DNA of 53,487 bases from Ruminococcaceae bacterium UBA1404 (GTDB lineage Bacteria; Bacillota; Clostridia; Oscillospirales; Ruminococcaceae): assembly GCA_002305075.1 (NCBI GenBank), contig DBQC01000001.1:1-53487 (forward strand), read 5' to 3'. The number at the start of each line of letters is the position of its first letter. Position 1 is the stretch's first letter. Position numbers and translations under genes: made by a program. This document shows, piece by piece, positions 15,171 through 23,965 of the stretch. The notes under the pieces were generated by a model that was given only the letters and a program-made list of their open reading frames with translations, did not search any database and was not told the DNA's origin.

Positions 15171-16353
15171 GAGGCTCACCCGCCTTTGCCTTGTGCTTGC
15201 GCTGCCAGAATCCGGCTATCAGCTCGGGCAGCTCTCGGCTGCCCATCAAGCCCTGTCTAAAAAACAGCACCACAATCATAATGATAAACGAAAAGACCAC
15301 CAGCCTAAAGCCGTTGCGCAGCAGAGGCACCTTAAAGCCGCCAATATAGAGGGCGTTGTCTAAAAAGCGCAGCCACCATTCGGAGCTGGCGATGAACAAA
15401 AAGGAAGCAATGCAGCTGCCCGACACCGAGCCGATGCCCCCCAGCACCACAATGAGCAAAATCTCATAGGTCATGGCCGCAGTGAAGGCCTTGGCCTGTA
15501 CCTGATTTTGGTACATGGCCAGCATGGCGCCTCCCACCCCTGCAAAGAAGGCCGAGGTGCAAAAAGCCATCATCTTGTGGCGGGCCAGATTGATGCCCAT
15601 GGCCTCGGCGGCCACCTCGTCCTCCCGAATGGCCTTAAAGGCCCGACCGTAGGAGGAGTTTATCAGCAGCAGCATAATACCAATACAAACTCCGGCCAGC
15701 ATCAGCGGCACTAAGGTAGACAGCCGCAGCACAATCTGGCCCTGAGTATTTTTGATGTTAAAGCTGGTAAAGGTGGGAAAGCTCTTGAGCATATTGGCGC
15801 CGTTAGTGATGGGGCCAAGCTTATCCCACTGATAAATGGCGCGAATAATCTCGCCAAAGCCCAGCGTGGCAATACCCAGATAGTCGCTACGCAGCCGCAG
15901 CACCGACAGACCAATTAGCCAAGCCGCCAGCGCCGACGACAGCCCAGCACAGACAAGGGCGGTGAGCACCCCGAGGGTCAGGCTGACAGCTCCGCCTAAT
16001 CCGGACGAGCCCAGCAGCCTTGCATACATCTCGGGCAGCGAAAAATGCACGGCCGACCTGCCATAGAGGTAGTAAACACCGTCTCGTAGAGCAGTGGGAA
16101 TGGTGAGGATGGCATAGGTATAGGCCCCCACCAACATAAAGCCGGCCTGCCCCAGCGAAAATAGGCCGGTAAAGCCGTTGAGCAAGTTCATAGACACCAC
16201 AACCAGCGCGTACACCGCACCCTTTTTAAGCACCGGAAAGAGCATTCGAGAGGGTGGGATGACATTCTCGAGCACCAGTACCAAGAGCAGCAATGCGGCC
16301 ACCAAAAGCCAGGTGATGCGTTGTCCGCGCCGCAGGCGTTCCTCCTTCGACAT
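15163..16353 (-). CDS. livM: branched-chain amino acid ABC permease LivM
   Basis: A 396-residue membrane permease with about ten hydrophobic segments. The segment NLLNGFTGLFSLGQAGFMLV is the classic LivM motif, and LRSDYLGIATLGFGEI and AIREDEVAAEAMGIN are the conserved cytoplasmic loop that contacts the ATPases. ATG at 16353 lies 8 nt after AGGGGG. An alternative start three codons upstream would leave no spacing. It sits 12 nt after livH and overlaps livG. Confidence 0.95.
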   Translation of the reverse strand: MSKEERLRRGQRITWLLVAALLLLVLVLENVIPPSRMLFPVLKKGAVYALVVVSMNLLNGFTGLFSLGQAGFMLVGAYTYAILTIPTALRDGVYYLYGRSAVHFSLPEMYARLLGSSGLGGAVSLTLGVLTALVCAGLSSALAAWLIGLSVLRLRSDYLGIATLGFGEIIRAIYQWDKLGPITNGANMLKSFPTFTSFNIKNTQGQIVLRLSTLVPLMLAGVCIGIMLLLINSSYGRAFKAIREDEVAAEAMGINLARHKMMAFCTSAFFAGVGGAMLAMYQNQVQAKAFTAAMTYEILLIVVLGGIGSVSGSCIASFLFIASSEWWLRFLDNALYIGGFKVPLLRNGFRLVVFSFIIMIVVLFFRQGLMGSRELPELIAGFWQRKHKAKAGEPHG

Positions 16354-16365
16354 GACGGGCACCCC

Positions 16366-17241
16366 CTAAACCTTTTGGGCGGTGCGCTCACCGAACAGTC
16401 CGGTGGGCTTGACCGCCAAGATGAGGATGAGCAGCGCAAAGGTAAAGGCGTCCGAGAACACGGTGTAGTCCGAGCCCTTTATCAAAGTCTCGCAGATGCC
16501 GATGAGAAAGGCCCCAATCACGGCGCCGGGCACCGAGCCAATGCCGCCGAACACAGCAGCCACAAAGGCTTTTAGCCCCGGCATAGAGCCCGATACCGGA
16601 ATGACCGTTGCATAGTTGGAGAAGTAGAGCATCGAGCCTACGCCGGCCAAAAAAGAGCCGATGATAAAGGTTACAGAAATCACCGAATTGATGCGGATAC
16701 CCATAAGCTGGCTGGTCTCGAAGTCACGGGCAACGGCCCGCATGGCCATGCCAATCTTTGTGTGGTGGATAAGCTGAGTCAGCGCCAGCACCAGCAGCAG
16801 CACCAAAAATGGGGTGACCAGGGTCACCACACGGGTGGTGGCGCCGCCTATGGTCACAGAATCGGATAGCAGCGGCAACCGTGGGTACATTTGCGGCAGG
16901 CCACCGGTTATGTAGAGGGCCAAATTTTGCAGCAGGTAGCTTACCCCGATGGCCGAAATCATCACCGACATACGGGGGGAAGCCCGCAGCGGCTTATAGG
17001 CCACACGCTCAATAATAAAGCCCAGTGCCACCGTGAGCAGCAGCACCACCGGCACCGACAGATAAAGGGGAAGCCAGGCCGACAGATAAACCATCATAAG
17101 GCCGGCCACCATGAACACATCGCCGTGTGCAAAATTTATAAGCCGCAAAATGCCGTAGACCATTGTGTAGCCCACAGCAATCAGCGCATATTGGCCCCCC
17201 ACCGAAATGCCAGACAGCAATATCGACAGAAAAAACTCCAA
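16366..17241 (-). CDS. livH: branched-chain amino acid ABC permease LivH
   Basis: A 291-residue permease partner of LivM with about eight hydrophobic segments. GGQYALIAVGYTMVYGILRL and INFAHGDVFM are diagnostic of LivH, as is the ARDFETSQLMGI coupling loop. It starts with TTG at 17241, with GGGAGG 7 nt upstream; no ATG fits the conserved N-terminus MEFFLSILLSGISVGGQYAL. A strong hairpin in the 140-nt spacer to livK may reduce transcription into this gene. Confidence 0.94.
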   Translation of the reverse strand: MEFFLSILLSGISVGGQYALIAVGYTMVYGILRLINFAHGDVFMVAGLMMVYLSAWLPLYLSVPVVLLLTVALGFIIERVAYKPLRASPRMSVMISAIGVSYLLQNLALYITGGLPQMYPRLPLLSDSVTIGGATTRVVTLVTPFLVLLLVLALTQLIHHTKIGMAMRAVARDFETSQLMGIRINSVISVTFIIGSFLAGVGSMLYFSNYATVIPVSGSMPGLKAFVAAVFGGIGSVPGAVIGAFLIGICETLIKGSDYTVFSDAFTFALLILILAVKPTGLFGERTAQKV

Positions 17242-17321
17242 GAGGGCACCTCCCTAATAAAAGAATGGGGCTGCCTCCAAGGGGGGCGACCCGCCGCCCT
17301 TGAAAACAGCCCGGCCGCCGG

Positions 17322-17354
17322 GGCTTAGCGGGGGACAAGGCACCCCGCTAAGCC
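17322..17354 (-). terminator. intercistronic hairpin between livK and livH
   Basis: GGCTTAGCGGGG (17322-17333) and CCCCGCTAAGCC (17343-17354) form a perfect 12-bp stem with a short loop and no T-tract. Placed after the binding-protein gene, it probably stabilises the livK message or partly terminates transcription, so that the binding protein is made in excess over the permease. This is inference from position. Confidence 0.55.
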
Positions 17355-17381
17355 ATCCGGCCTTCATGCAGGGCTTTTAGT

Positions 17382-18581
17382 TTAACCCACGCCCTGCTGG
17401 GTTACAAAGTCCCAAGCACCGGTTTCGGTGTTGGCGGTTTTGATGTAGGCGGTGTCTCGAATGGCGTCGCCAATATCGTCAAAGACAATTCGGCCCGAAA
17501 CACCTGTGTATTCCACTCCGGGCAGAGCGGCCTTAATGGCGCCGGGGTCGGCGCTGTCGGCGGCCTTAATGGCCTCCAGAGCTACATAATAAGCGTCGAA
17601 GCCCATGGCGGTCACCGCGGCGATGGTGGTATCTCCGCCGTTGTCGGTTTTGGCCTGCGGATTGCTTTCCAGCCAGGCTTTGATGCCTTCGTCAAAATCT
17701 TTGGTGTCCTCGCTGCCTTCCTGATAGAAGGTGGAAACAAACAGCTTAATGTTCTTGCCGGTGGCAGCCGCAAGCACCCGGTTGTTGTCCAGCGTGTCGC
17801 CGCCCAAAATGGGGAAGTCCACGCCCATAGAGGCGGCCTGATCCACAATCTGCGTGGAGTAGGCAATGGACACCGGCGAGAAGAACACATCGGCCCCCTC
17901 GTTTTTGGCCTTGCTTAAGTAGGAGGTAAAGTCAGAGTTGTTGGTGGGGAAGGAGTCGGTAATCACCCGACCACCAGCGGCCTCAAAGGCCTGTTTGAAA
18001 TATTCCACCAAGCCCTGGTCATACTCGTTGCCCAGCTCACCTAAGCAGTAGGCGGTTTGGGCCCCAAAGGTATCCATGGCGAAGTGGGCCAGCACGGTGC
18101 CCTGGAAGGGGTCTAAGAAGCAGATGCGGAAGTAGTAGTCGTTGCCGGCGGTGACACCGGGGTTGGTGCAGGTTACGCCAATGGCGGCCAGACCCGCCTC
18201 GTCAAAGGTGGGGCCGGCGGCAATGGACACGCTCGAACCATAGGAGCCCAGCACCACGGACACGCCCTTGCTAACCAGCTCGGCCGCCGCAGAAGTAGCT
18301 TTGTCGGTGGAGGAGCCGTTGTCGGCGTAAACAAGCTCGACTTTATAGGTCTCGCCGCCGATTTCCACGGTGGGGGTCACGCTGTTTGCGTACTGCATGC
18401 CAAGGGTCTCCTGCTTGCCGCCTGCGCCTGAATCGCCGGTAGCCGGTTCAAAAACACCAATTTTGATAACCTTTTCTTCGGCGGGGGCTGATCCCTGAGA
18501 CTCGGGGCCTCCGGTAGGCTGACTTGAGCATGCACTCAGAGCCAGGGCGCAAATAAGAGCGAGTGCAAGAAACTTCTTCAT
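17382..18581 (-). CDS. livK: branched-chain amino acid-binding lipoprotein
   Basis: A 399-residue periplasmic-type binding protein of the Leu/Ile/Val family. Signal peptide MKKFLALALICALALSAC has lipobox LSAC, so it is a lipoprotein. The mature part has the family start KIGVFEPATGDSG and the Ser/Thr-rich segment GVSVVLGSYGSSVSIAAGPT that contacts the ligand, plus GFDAYYVALEAIKAADS near the C-terminus. ATG at 18581 has GGAGG upstream. It is the first gene of the liv operon, with a strong promoter and palindromic sites upstream. The substrate could be a related amino acid or peptide. Confidence 0.93.
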   Translation of the reverse strand: MKKFLALALICALALSACSSQPTGGPESQGSAPAEEKVIKIGVFEPATGDSGAGGKQETLGMQYANSVTPTVEIGGETYKVELVYADNGSSTDKATSAAAELVSKGVSVVLGSYGSSVSIAAGPTFDEAGLAAIGVTCTNPGVTAGNDYYFRICFLDPFQGTVLAHFAMDTFGAQTAYCLGELGNEYDQGLVEYFKQAFEAAGGRVITDSFPTNNSDFTSYLSKAKNEGADVFFSPVSIAYSTQIVDQAASMGVDFPILGGDTLDNNRVLAAATGKNIKLFVSTFYQEGSEDTKDFDEGIKAWLESNPQAKTDNGGDTTIAAVTAMGFDAYYVALEAIKAADSADPGAIKAALPGVEYTGVSGRIVFDDIGDAIRDTAYIKTANTETGAWDFVTQQGVG

Positions 18582-18611
18582 AGCAATGTTCCTCCTTATT
18601 AAAACATAGGC

Positions 18612-18687
18612 AGGATGTGTCCTCCTTGTGCGGACATATGTCCTTAGCCTATTGCCTTATTATAGCAATGAAGTATGTCCAATGCAA
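18612..18687 (-). promoter_or_regulatory. livK promoter with palindromic operator-like sites
   Basis: On the minus strand TTGCAT (18687-18682), a 17-nt spacer and TATAAT (18664-18659) form a sigma-A-type promoter. Just downstream is the perfect palindrome GGACATATGTCC (18632-18643). A similar imperfect AGGATGTGTCCT lies at 18612-18623, and a half site GTATGTCC lies in the promoter spacer near 18672-18679. The spacing suggests a repressor that blocks initiation or elongation; the regulator is not identified here. Confidence 0.65.
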
Positions 18688-18689
18688 GA

Positions 18690-19062
18690 AAAATAGAAGG
18701 GGAATTACTCTTTTTGCCATTTTAGCTAAAATTGCTGTGAAAATCCGGTGAAATTCTACCCATCCATGCAAATTGGGCGAAAGAGCCACCCATTCCACCT
18801 ATCCCCGTGCCCAGGCGGGACCACCTCAAGGTAGCGGAGGAAGCTGATATGTGAGGTTGCAACAGATGTCGACCCTCTGCAAGGCACCTCGCTCGGCTCG
18901 AAACCATTGCCGGCCTACCTGTGAATTTGAGCCGCAGCCATAGATTTTTGCCAGCGAATACTCTATGATAAAAAAGATGACATCCCTTCGCTAAAAGCGG
19001 GGGAAATGACAAAACAGGCGGCGTCAATAGTCATTTTTGGACGCCGTAATGGAGTGGTCAAT
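18690..19062. other. divergent intergenic region without a gene
   Basis: The 480 bases between livK and the lactate operon hold the livK promoter at one end. I see no convincing coding region in 18690-19062; a 101-codon minus frame there lacks a ribosome site and any recognisable feature. A promoter for the plus-strand operon is expected here, possibly near the AT-rich stretch around 18945-18972, but no clear -35/-10 pair was found. Confidence 0.4.
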
Positions 19063-20643
19063 TTGCCTTATACGCTAATTAAACCCATGACCGAGGAGTA
19101 TCAGGTCTACCTGCGGGACGAATCCCGCACCATAGGCCGGGCCGAGGCCATTGCCTTTGTCCGAAACGAAGCGGAGCTTGCGGTGGTGCTCGCCAAAGCT
19201 CATGCCGACGGCACGCCGGTCACCCTTCAGGGGGCTCGCACAGGGCTTGCGGCGGCGGCAGTGCCCAACGGCGGGCTTGTTATCAACCTCATGCGCATGG
19301 ACCGGGTAACCGGGTTGCGTCGGGACGCCGAGGGTCGCTTTTATATCCGCTTGCAGCCGGGGGTCATCCTATCCCAGCTAAACAAGCGCATAGCGGACAA
19401 GCGCTTTGACACGACCGGATGGGACGACAGTGCCCTTGCGGCCTACGCTGCCTTTAAAGAGGCCCCCGAGCAGTTCTTTACCCCGGACCCCACCGAAAGC
19501 TCCTGCAGCATAGGGGGCATGGTGGCCTGCAACGCCTCAGGCGCCCGCAGCTACCGCTATGGGCCGGTGCGGGAGCATGTGTCGGCCCTGCGCCTCATGC
19601 TAACAGACGGCCAAATCCTCACGATAGATAGGGGGCAGGTGTTCGCCCGGGGCCGCCGGCTGACACTCACCACCGACCAAGGCCGCCGACTTGATATCCG
19701 CCTACCCGACTACACCATGCCCCGCACCAAAAACGCATCGGGCTACTATGTTAAAGATGATATGGACGCCATCGACCTTATCATCGGCTCGGATGGAACC
19801 TTAGGCGTCATCACCCAAATCGAGGTGGCATTGCAGCCGCTGCCCGGGGCCATCTGGGGCGCTGCCTGCTTTTTTGAGCGGGAGAGCCAGGCCATAGATT
19901 TTGTGATTAAGGTGCGACAGGAGCTTGACCAAGTGGGGGCGCTGGAATTCTTCGATGCGCGCTGCCTAAAGCTTTTGCGGACGGCCCGGGCCGAAAACCC
20001 TGCCTTTGGGGGGCTGCCCGCCATCCCCGAGCAGCGCACCTGCATCTATGTGGAGCTCCACTGCGCCGACGAGCAAGAGGCCGCCCGGCGGCTGTTTGGG
20101 CTGGGCGAGATGATGACAGCCTGCGGCGGCGACGAACGGGATACCTGGGTCTGCCGCACGGTTTTTGACCGGGACAAGCTAATCTTTTTCCGCCATGCGG
20201 CCCCCGAATGCGTCAATATGATTATTGATCAGCGCAAAAAGCGCGACCCGGTTATCACCAAACTGGGCACCGATATGGCCGTGCCCGACCGGCATCTTAA
20301 AGAGGTGATGGCCATGTACCACCGGGACCTTGAAGCTTTGGGGCTGGAGTACGCCATATGGGGTCATGTGGGGAACAATCATGTCCATGTCAATGTGTTG
20401 CCCCGCACCGCCGAGGAACATGGGCGCACTAAGGCGCTTTACTTAGAGTGGGCCAAAACCATCTCACAGTTAGGGGGCTCGGTGTCGGCCGAGCATGGCG
20501 TGGGCAAGCTTAAAGCCGGCTTTTTGCGGGTGATGTACGGCGATGACGCCATAAGCCAGATGACGGCCCTCAAGCGGGCCTTTGACCCCAAGGGTCTGCT
20601 GGGCGTGGGCAACTTATTTGCGCCGGAAGGGGAGGGGAGATAG
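19063..20643 (+). CDS. FAD-linked lactate dehydrogenase (GlcD/LctD type)
   Basis: A 526-residue FAD oxidoreductase of the VAO/GlcD family, probably the lactate dehydrogenase of an ETF-linked complex. FAD-binding segments include VTLQGARTGLAAAAVP and the region FTPDPTESSCSIGGMVACNA-like near residue 150, with C-terminal GHVGNNHVHVNVLP and SAEHGVGKLKAGF active-site motifs. The start TTG at 19063 is chosen because GGAG lies 8 nt upstream and the product begins PYTLIKPMTEEYQVYLRDES, which fits the family; an ATG at 19087 and an open frame to 19006 are alternatives. Genes for both ETF subunits and a lactate racemase follow at 2, overlapping and 39 nt. This matches the known lactate operon of acetogens, where ETF confurcates ferredoxin and lactate oxidation with NAD reduction. 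Confidence 0.85.
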   Translation: MPYTLIKPMTEEYQVYLRDESRTIGRAEAIAFVRNEAELAVVLAKAHADGTPVTLQGARTGLAAAAVPNGGLVINLMRMDRVTGLRRDAEGRFYIRLQPGVILSQLNKRIADKRFDTTGWDDSALAAYAAFKEAPEQFFTPDPTESSCSIGGMVACNASGARSYRYGPVREHVSALRLMLTDGQILTIDRGQVFARGRRLTLTTDQGRRLDIRLPDYTMPRTKNASGYYVKDDMDAIDLIIGSDGTLGVITQIEVALQPLPGAIWGAACFFERESQAIDFVIKVRQELDQVGALEFFDARCLKLLRTARAENPAFGGLPAIPEQRTCIYVELHCADEQEAARRLFGLGEMMTACGGDERDTWVCRTVFDRDKLIFFRHAAPECVNMIIDQRKKRDPVITKLGTDMAVPDRHLKEVMAMYHRDLEALGLEYAIWGHVGNNHVHVNVLPRTAEEHGRTKALYLEWAKTISQLGGSVSAEHGVGKLKAGFLRVMYGDDAISQMTALKRAFDPKGLLGVGNLFAPEGEGR

Positions 20644-20645
20644 CC

Positions 20646-21440
20646 ATGCGGATCGCTGTTTGTATTAAGCAGGTTCCCAGCACCAATGAGGTGCGCATGG
20701 ACCCTGTCACCCACACCATTGTGCGAGACGCCCGTCAATCGGTGACCAACCCCTTCGATAGCTATGCCATCGAACTGGCCGTGCAGCTTGGCCAAAAGCT
20801 CAATGCCGAGACCTGGGGGATTTCCATGGGCATTCCCGCAACCGAGCGGCTGCTGCGGGACGCCTGTGCCCGGGGCCTAGACAAAGCCATGCTGCTCACC
20901 GACCGGGCCTTTGCCGGGGCCGACACACTGGCCACCGCCTACACCCTTTCCTTAGGCATTGGATATATGGGCGGGGCCGACCTTGTGCTCTGCGGCCGCA
21001 TGGCTGTGGATGGCGACACGGCTCAAATAGGCCCCGAGCTGGCCGAGCATTTAGGCATTCCCCATGTCACCGATGTCTGCGAAGTTATAGAAGCCACCCC
21101 GACCAAACTGGTGGTGCGCCGTCTCATAGAGGGGGGCACCCAGCGGCTAACGGTACGGCTGCCGGCGCTGCTCACGGTGGCCAAGGACATCAACCAGCCC
21201 CGTATGCCCAGTATCGCCGGTGTGCGCTACGGCCTTGAGGCCCCCTTTGTGGCGCTGGGCGCTGCCGAGCTGGGTGCCGACCCCGCCCACATCGGCCTTG
21301 CAGGTTCGCCCACGCAGGTGGTGCGCACCTATGTGCCCGAGCGTGGGGGTGAGGCCATAGCCCTCGAGGGTGATGCCGCCACCTTGGCCGAGCGCCTTTT
21401 AGAGATTATCGAGGAGGTAAGCGGACATGGCCGAGCTTAA
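20646..21440 (+). CDS. etfB: electron transfer flavoprotein beta subunit
   Basis: A 264-residue EtfB. It begins MRIAVCIKQVPSTNEVRMDP, the standard N-terminal nucleotide-binding strand and loop, and contains ADLVLCGRMAVDGDTAQIGP and LPALLTVAKDINQPRMPSIA. In bifurcating ETFs the beta subunit binds NAD(H) and the low-potential-branch FAD. GGGGAG lies upstream of ATG 20646, 2 nt after the dehydrogenase stop. The end overlaps etfA by 14 nt, so the two subunits are made together. Confidence 0.94.
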   Translation: MRIAVCIKQVPSTNEVRMDPVTHTIVRDARQSVTNPFDSYAIELAVQLGQKLNAETWGISMGIPATERLLRDACARGLDKAMLLTDRAFAGADTLATAYTLSLGIGYMGGADLVLCGRMAVDGDTAQIGPELAEHLGIPHVTDVCEVIEATPTKLVVRRLIEGGTQRLTVRLPALLTVAKDINQPRMPSIAGVRYGLEAPFVALGAAELGADPAHIGLAGSPTQVVRTYVPERGGEAIALEGDAATLAERLLEIIEEVSGHGRA

Positions 21441-22620
21441 AATAAACCTTGATAGATGTGTGGGCTGCGGTCTTTGCGTGAGCAGCTGTCCGGCCGGGGC
21501 CCTGAGCATGGCCGACAAAAAGGCCCGGGTAGACCCGGACACCTGTGTGCTCTGTGGTCTTTGCCTGGGCAGCTGCCGATTTGGGGCCATCTCCATCGAG
21601 AAGGACCACGGCGGAGCTGCTGACAGAGACAGCTACCGGGACATTTGGGTGTTTTGCGAGCAGCGCTCGGGCGCTGTGCTGGATGTGGGGCTCGAGCTGA
21701 TAGCCAAGGCTCGGGAGCTGGCCGAGCGCAGGGGCTGCAGGGTGGCGGCACTGCTGCTGGGTCGGCAGGTGGCCCATGCCGCCCACAGCCTTATTGCTGC
21801 CGGGGCCGACACCGTTTATCTCTGCGAGGACGCACAGCTAGGCCATAATCTCGAGCTGCCTTATGCGGAGGTTATCACCCGCCTTATCCGGTCCCACCGA
21901 CCCGAGATTTTGCTGTTTGGCGCCACGGCCTTTGGTCGCTCGCTGGCTCCTCGGGTGGCGGCCCGAGTGCAAACCGGCCTCACCGCCGATTGCACCGAGC
22001 TGGACATAGACCCGGACACCGGGCTGCTGCTCCAGACCCGCCCGGCCTTTGGGGGCAACCTGATGGCCACTATCCACACCCAAATCTTTAGGCCCCAGAT
22101 GGCCACCGTGCGCCCCGGTGTTCTGCCTGCGCCTACCCCCGACCTTACCCGCACCGGAGAGATTGTCCCGGTCGCACCCCCCGAGGGCCTTTTCGATGCG
22201 GTGGTGCTATTAGAGGAGGTGCTCACTCCGCCCGCTGCCAGCATTGCCGACGCCGAGATTATCGTCGCCGCCGGCCGGGGCATCGACGGGCACAAGAATA
22301 TGGCGCTCGTCGAGGAACTGGCGGAGCTTCTCGGCGGCGCAGTGGGCTGCTCCCGGGCCGTGGTGGACATAGGCTGGGCCGAATACCGCCACCAAATCGG
22401 CCAAACCGGGCTTGCGGTATCCCCCAAGCTACTGATTGCCTGCGGCATATCGGGCTCCATTCAGTTTTTGGCCGGCATCGGCGGAGCCCAAAAGGTGGTG
22501 GCCATCAATACCGACCCCGAGGCCCCCATTTTTGGCGTGGCCGACTATAAAATTGTGGGGGACTGCGTGGAGGTTCTCTCTGCCCTTATCGCCCGCATCA
22601 AGGCCGACCGTGGCCTGTAA
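21427..22620 (+). CDS. etfA: electron transfer flavoprotein alpha with ferredoxin domain
   Basis: A 397-residue EtfA with an N-terminal 2[4Fe-4S]-type ferredoxin domain: CVGCGLCVSSCP near residues 11-22 and CVLCGLCLGSC near 40-50. The ETF part follows, with the FAD-binding C-terminal half recognisable at AFGGNLMATI, RPQMATVRPG, GCSRAVVDIGW and ACGISGSIQFLAGIGGAQKV. The fused ferredoxin domain is found in ETFs of bifurcating lactate dehydrogenases, where it can relay electrons between ferredoxin and flavin. GAGGAGG precedes ATG 21427. Lies between etfB and larA in the same operon. Confidence 0.93.
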   Translation: MAELKINLDRCVGCGLCVSSCPAGALSMADKKARVDPDTCVLCGLCLGSCRFGAISIEKDHGGAADRDSYRDIWVFCEQRSGAVLDVGLELIAKARELAERRGCRVAALLLGRQVAHAAHSLIAAGADTVYLCEDAQLGHNLELPYAEVITRLIRSHRPEILLFGATAFGRSLAPRVAARVQTGLTADCTELDIDPDTGLLLQTRPAFGGNLMATIHTQIFRPQMATVRPGVLPAPTPDLTRTGEIVPVAPPEGLFDAVVLLEEVLTPPAASIADAEIIVAAGRGIDGHKNMALVEELAELLGGAVGCSRAVVDIGWAEYRHQIGQTGLAVSPKLLIACGISGSIQFLAGIGGAQKVVAINTDPEAPIFGVADYKIVGDCVEVLSALIARIKADRGL

Positions 22621-22659
22621 GCAACTGGCCTGTGCAACACAGGCCGTCAGGAGGCTGTT

Positions 22660-23910
22660 ATGGACATTCAATTAGGCTACGGCAGCGGCACGCAGACCGT
22701 GCAGATTCCGAATAAAAACCTGGTGGGTGTGATAGAGCCTACGGCGCCCGCCATAACCGAACGGGGCGCTGCGCTGGTAAAGCGTGCGCTGGCGTCCCCT
22801 ATAGGCACGCCTAAACTTGAGCAAATTGTTCGTCCGGGGGAGAAAATTGTGCTGATTACCAGTGACATTACCCGGCCTCTGCCCAGCCACACGGTGCTGC
22901 CGCCGGTGATAGAGACGCTCTATGCGGCGGGTGTTCGCCCCGAGGACATCACGGTGGTCTTTGCCTTGGGCGCTCACCGTCCCCACACCGAGGACGAGAT
23001 GCGCCGGCTGGTGGGCGACAGCATCTATAGCAGTGTGCGATGTGTGGACTCAAACCCGGCCGACTGCATCCACATGGGTGTCACCCGGGCCGGCACGCCG
23101 GTGGACATCACCCGGGTGGTGGCCGAGGCCGACCGGCGCATAGGTATAGGTAATATCGAATACCACTATTTTGCGGGTTACAGTGGCGGAGCCAAGGCTC
23201 TGATGCCGGGGGTCTCTACCCGTGCGGCCATTCAGGCCAACCACAGCAAGATGGTGATGCCCGAGGCGGTGGCCGGCCGCATTAAGGACAACCCCGTGCG
23301 TCTCGACCTGGAGGAGGCCGTAACCTACTGCCCGCTGGACTTTATTGTGAATGTGGTACTGGACGCCCACAAAGAGATTGTCTTTGCCGTAGCCGGGCAT
23401 TATATCGAGGCTCACCGGGCGGGCTGCCGCTTTTTAGATAGCCTTTACCGGGTGGATATTTCCCGCCGGGCCGACATTGTGGTGGCCAGCCAGGGGGGCT
23501 ATCCTAAGGACATCAACCTCTATCAGACCCAAAAGGCGCTGGACAACGCCGCCCACGCTGTTCGGGATGGCGGAATTATTATCCTGGTGGGAGCCTGCGG
23601 CGAGGGGCTGGGTGAGCCGGTGTTTGAACGCTGGATACGCGAGGCCGACAGTCCCCAGGCACTGATTGAGCGCATCGAACGGGACTTTCAGCTGGGCGGA
23701 CACAAGGCGGCGGCCATTGCGCTGGTCACTCGCCGGGCCAAGGTCTTTTTGGTTTCGGATATGCCGCCCGAGCTTGTGCGGCGCGCTCACCTTAGGCCGT
23801 TTTCCACGGTTCAGCAGGCATTTGATGAAGCCATCGCCACGATGGGAGATACCGCTTCGGTACTGGTGATGCCCTACGCTGGCTCCACTTTGCCGGTCTG
23901 CTTAGGATAA
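22660..23910 (+). CDS. larA: lactate racemase LarA family
   Basis: A 416-residue nickel-dependent lactate racemase family protein. Motifs matching the active site are SDITRPLPSH (Asp and Arg), ALGAHRPHTEDE (catalytic His), the NPN-cofactor Lys in YHYFAGYSGGAKALMPG, and QANHSKM with another His. In known LarA, this Lys carries the nickel pincer cofactor made by LarB, LarC and LarE, none of which is in the window. AGGAGG lies 5 nt before ATG. It lies 39 nt after etfA. Its job would be to interconvert D- and L-lactate so that a stereospecific dehydrogenase can use both. Other 2-hydroxyacid racemases of this family exist, so the substrate is inferred from context. Confidence 0.85.
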   Translation: MDIQLGYGSGTQTVQIPNKNLVGVIEPTAPAITERGAALVKRALASPIGTPKLEQIVRPGEKIVLITSDITRPLPSHTVLPPVIETLYAAGVRPEDITVVFALGAHRPHTEDEMRRLVGDSIYSSVRCVDSNPADCIHMGVTRAGTPVDITRVVAEADRRIGIGNIEYHYFAGYSGGAKALMPGVSTRAAIQANHSKMVMPEAVAGRIKDNPVRLDLEEAVTYCPLDFIVNVVLDAHKEIVFAVAGHYIEAHRAGCRFLDSLYRVDISRRADIVVASQGGYPKDINLYQTQKALDNAAHAVRDGGIIILVGACGEGLGEPVFERWIREADSPQALIERIERDFQLGGHKAAAIALVTRRAKVFLVSDMPPELVRRAHLRPFSTVQQAFDEAIATMGDTASVLVMPYAGSTLPVCLG

Positions 23911-23915
23911 GCGCC

Positions 23916-23955
23916 AAAAATCCCCGCCCATCCGTACGGATGGGCGGGGATTTTT
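23916..23955. terminator. bidirectional terminator
   Basis: AAAAATCCCCGCCCATCC (23916-23933) pairs perfectly with the complementary strand through GGATGGGCGGGGATTTTT (23938-23955), with loop GTAC. It separates the converging larA and AspT-like genes and can stop both transcripts. Confidence 0.9.
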
Positions 23956-23965
23956 AAGTAAGCTA

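Noticed and set aside
18722..19027. 101-codon minus frame upstream of the lactate operon
   Set aside because: No ribosome site and a low-complexity product; the region is better explained as intergenic.
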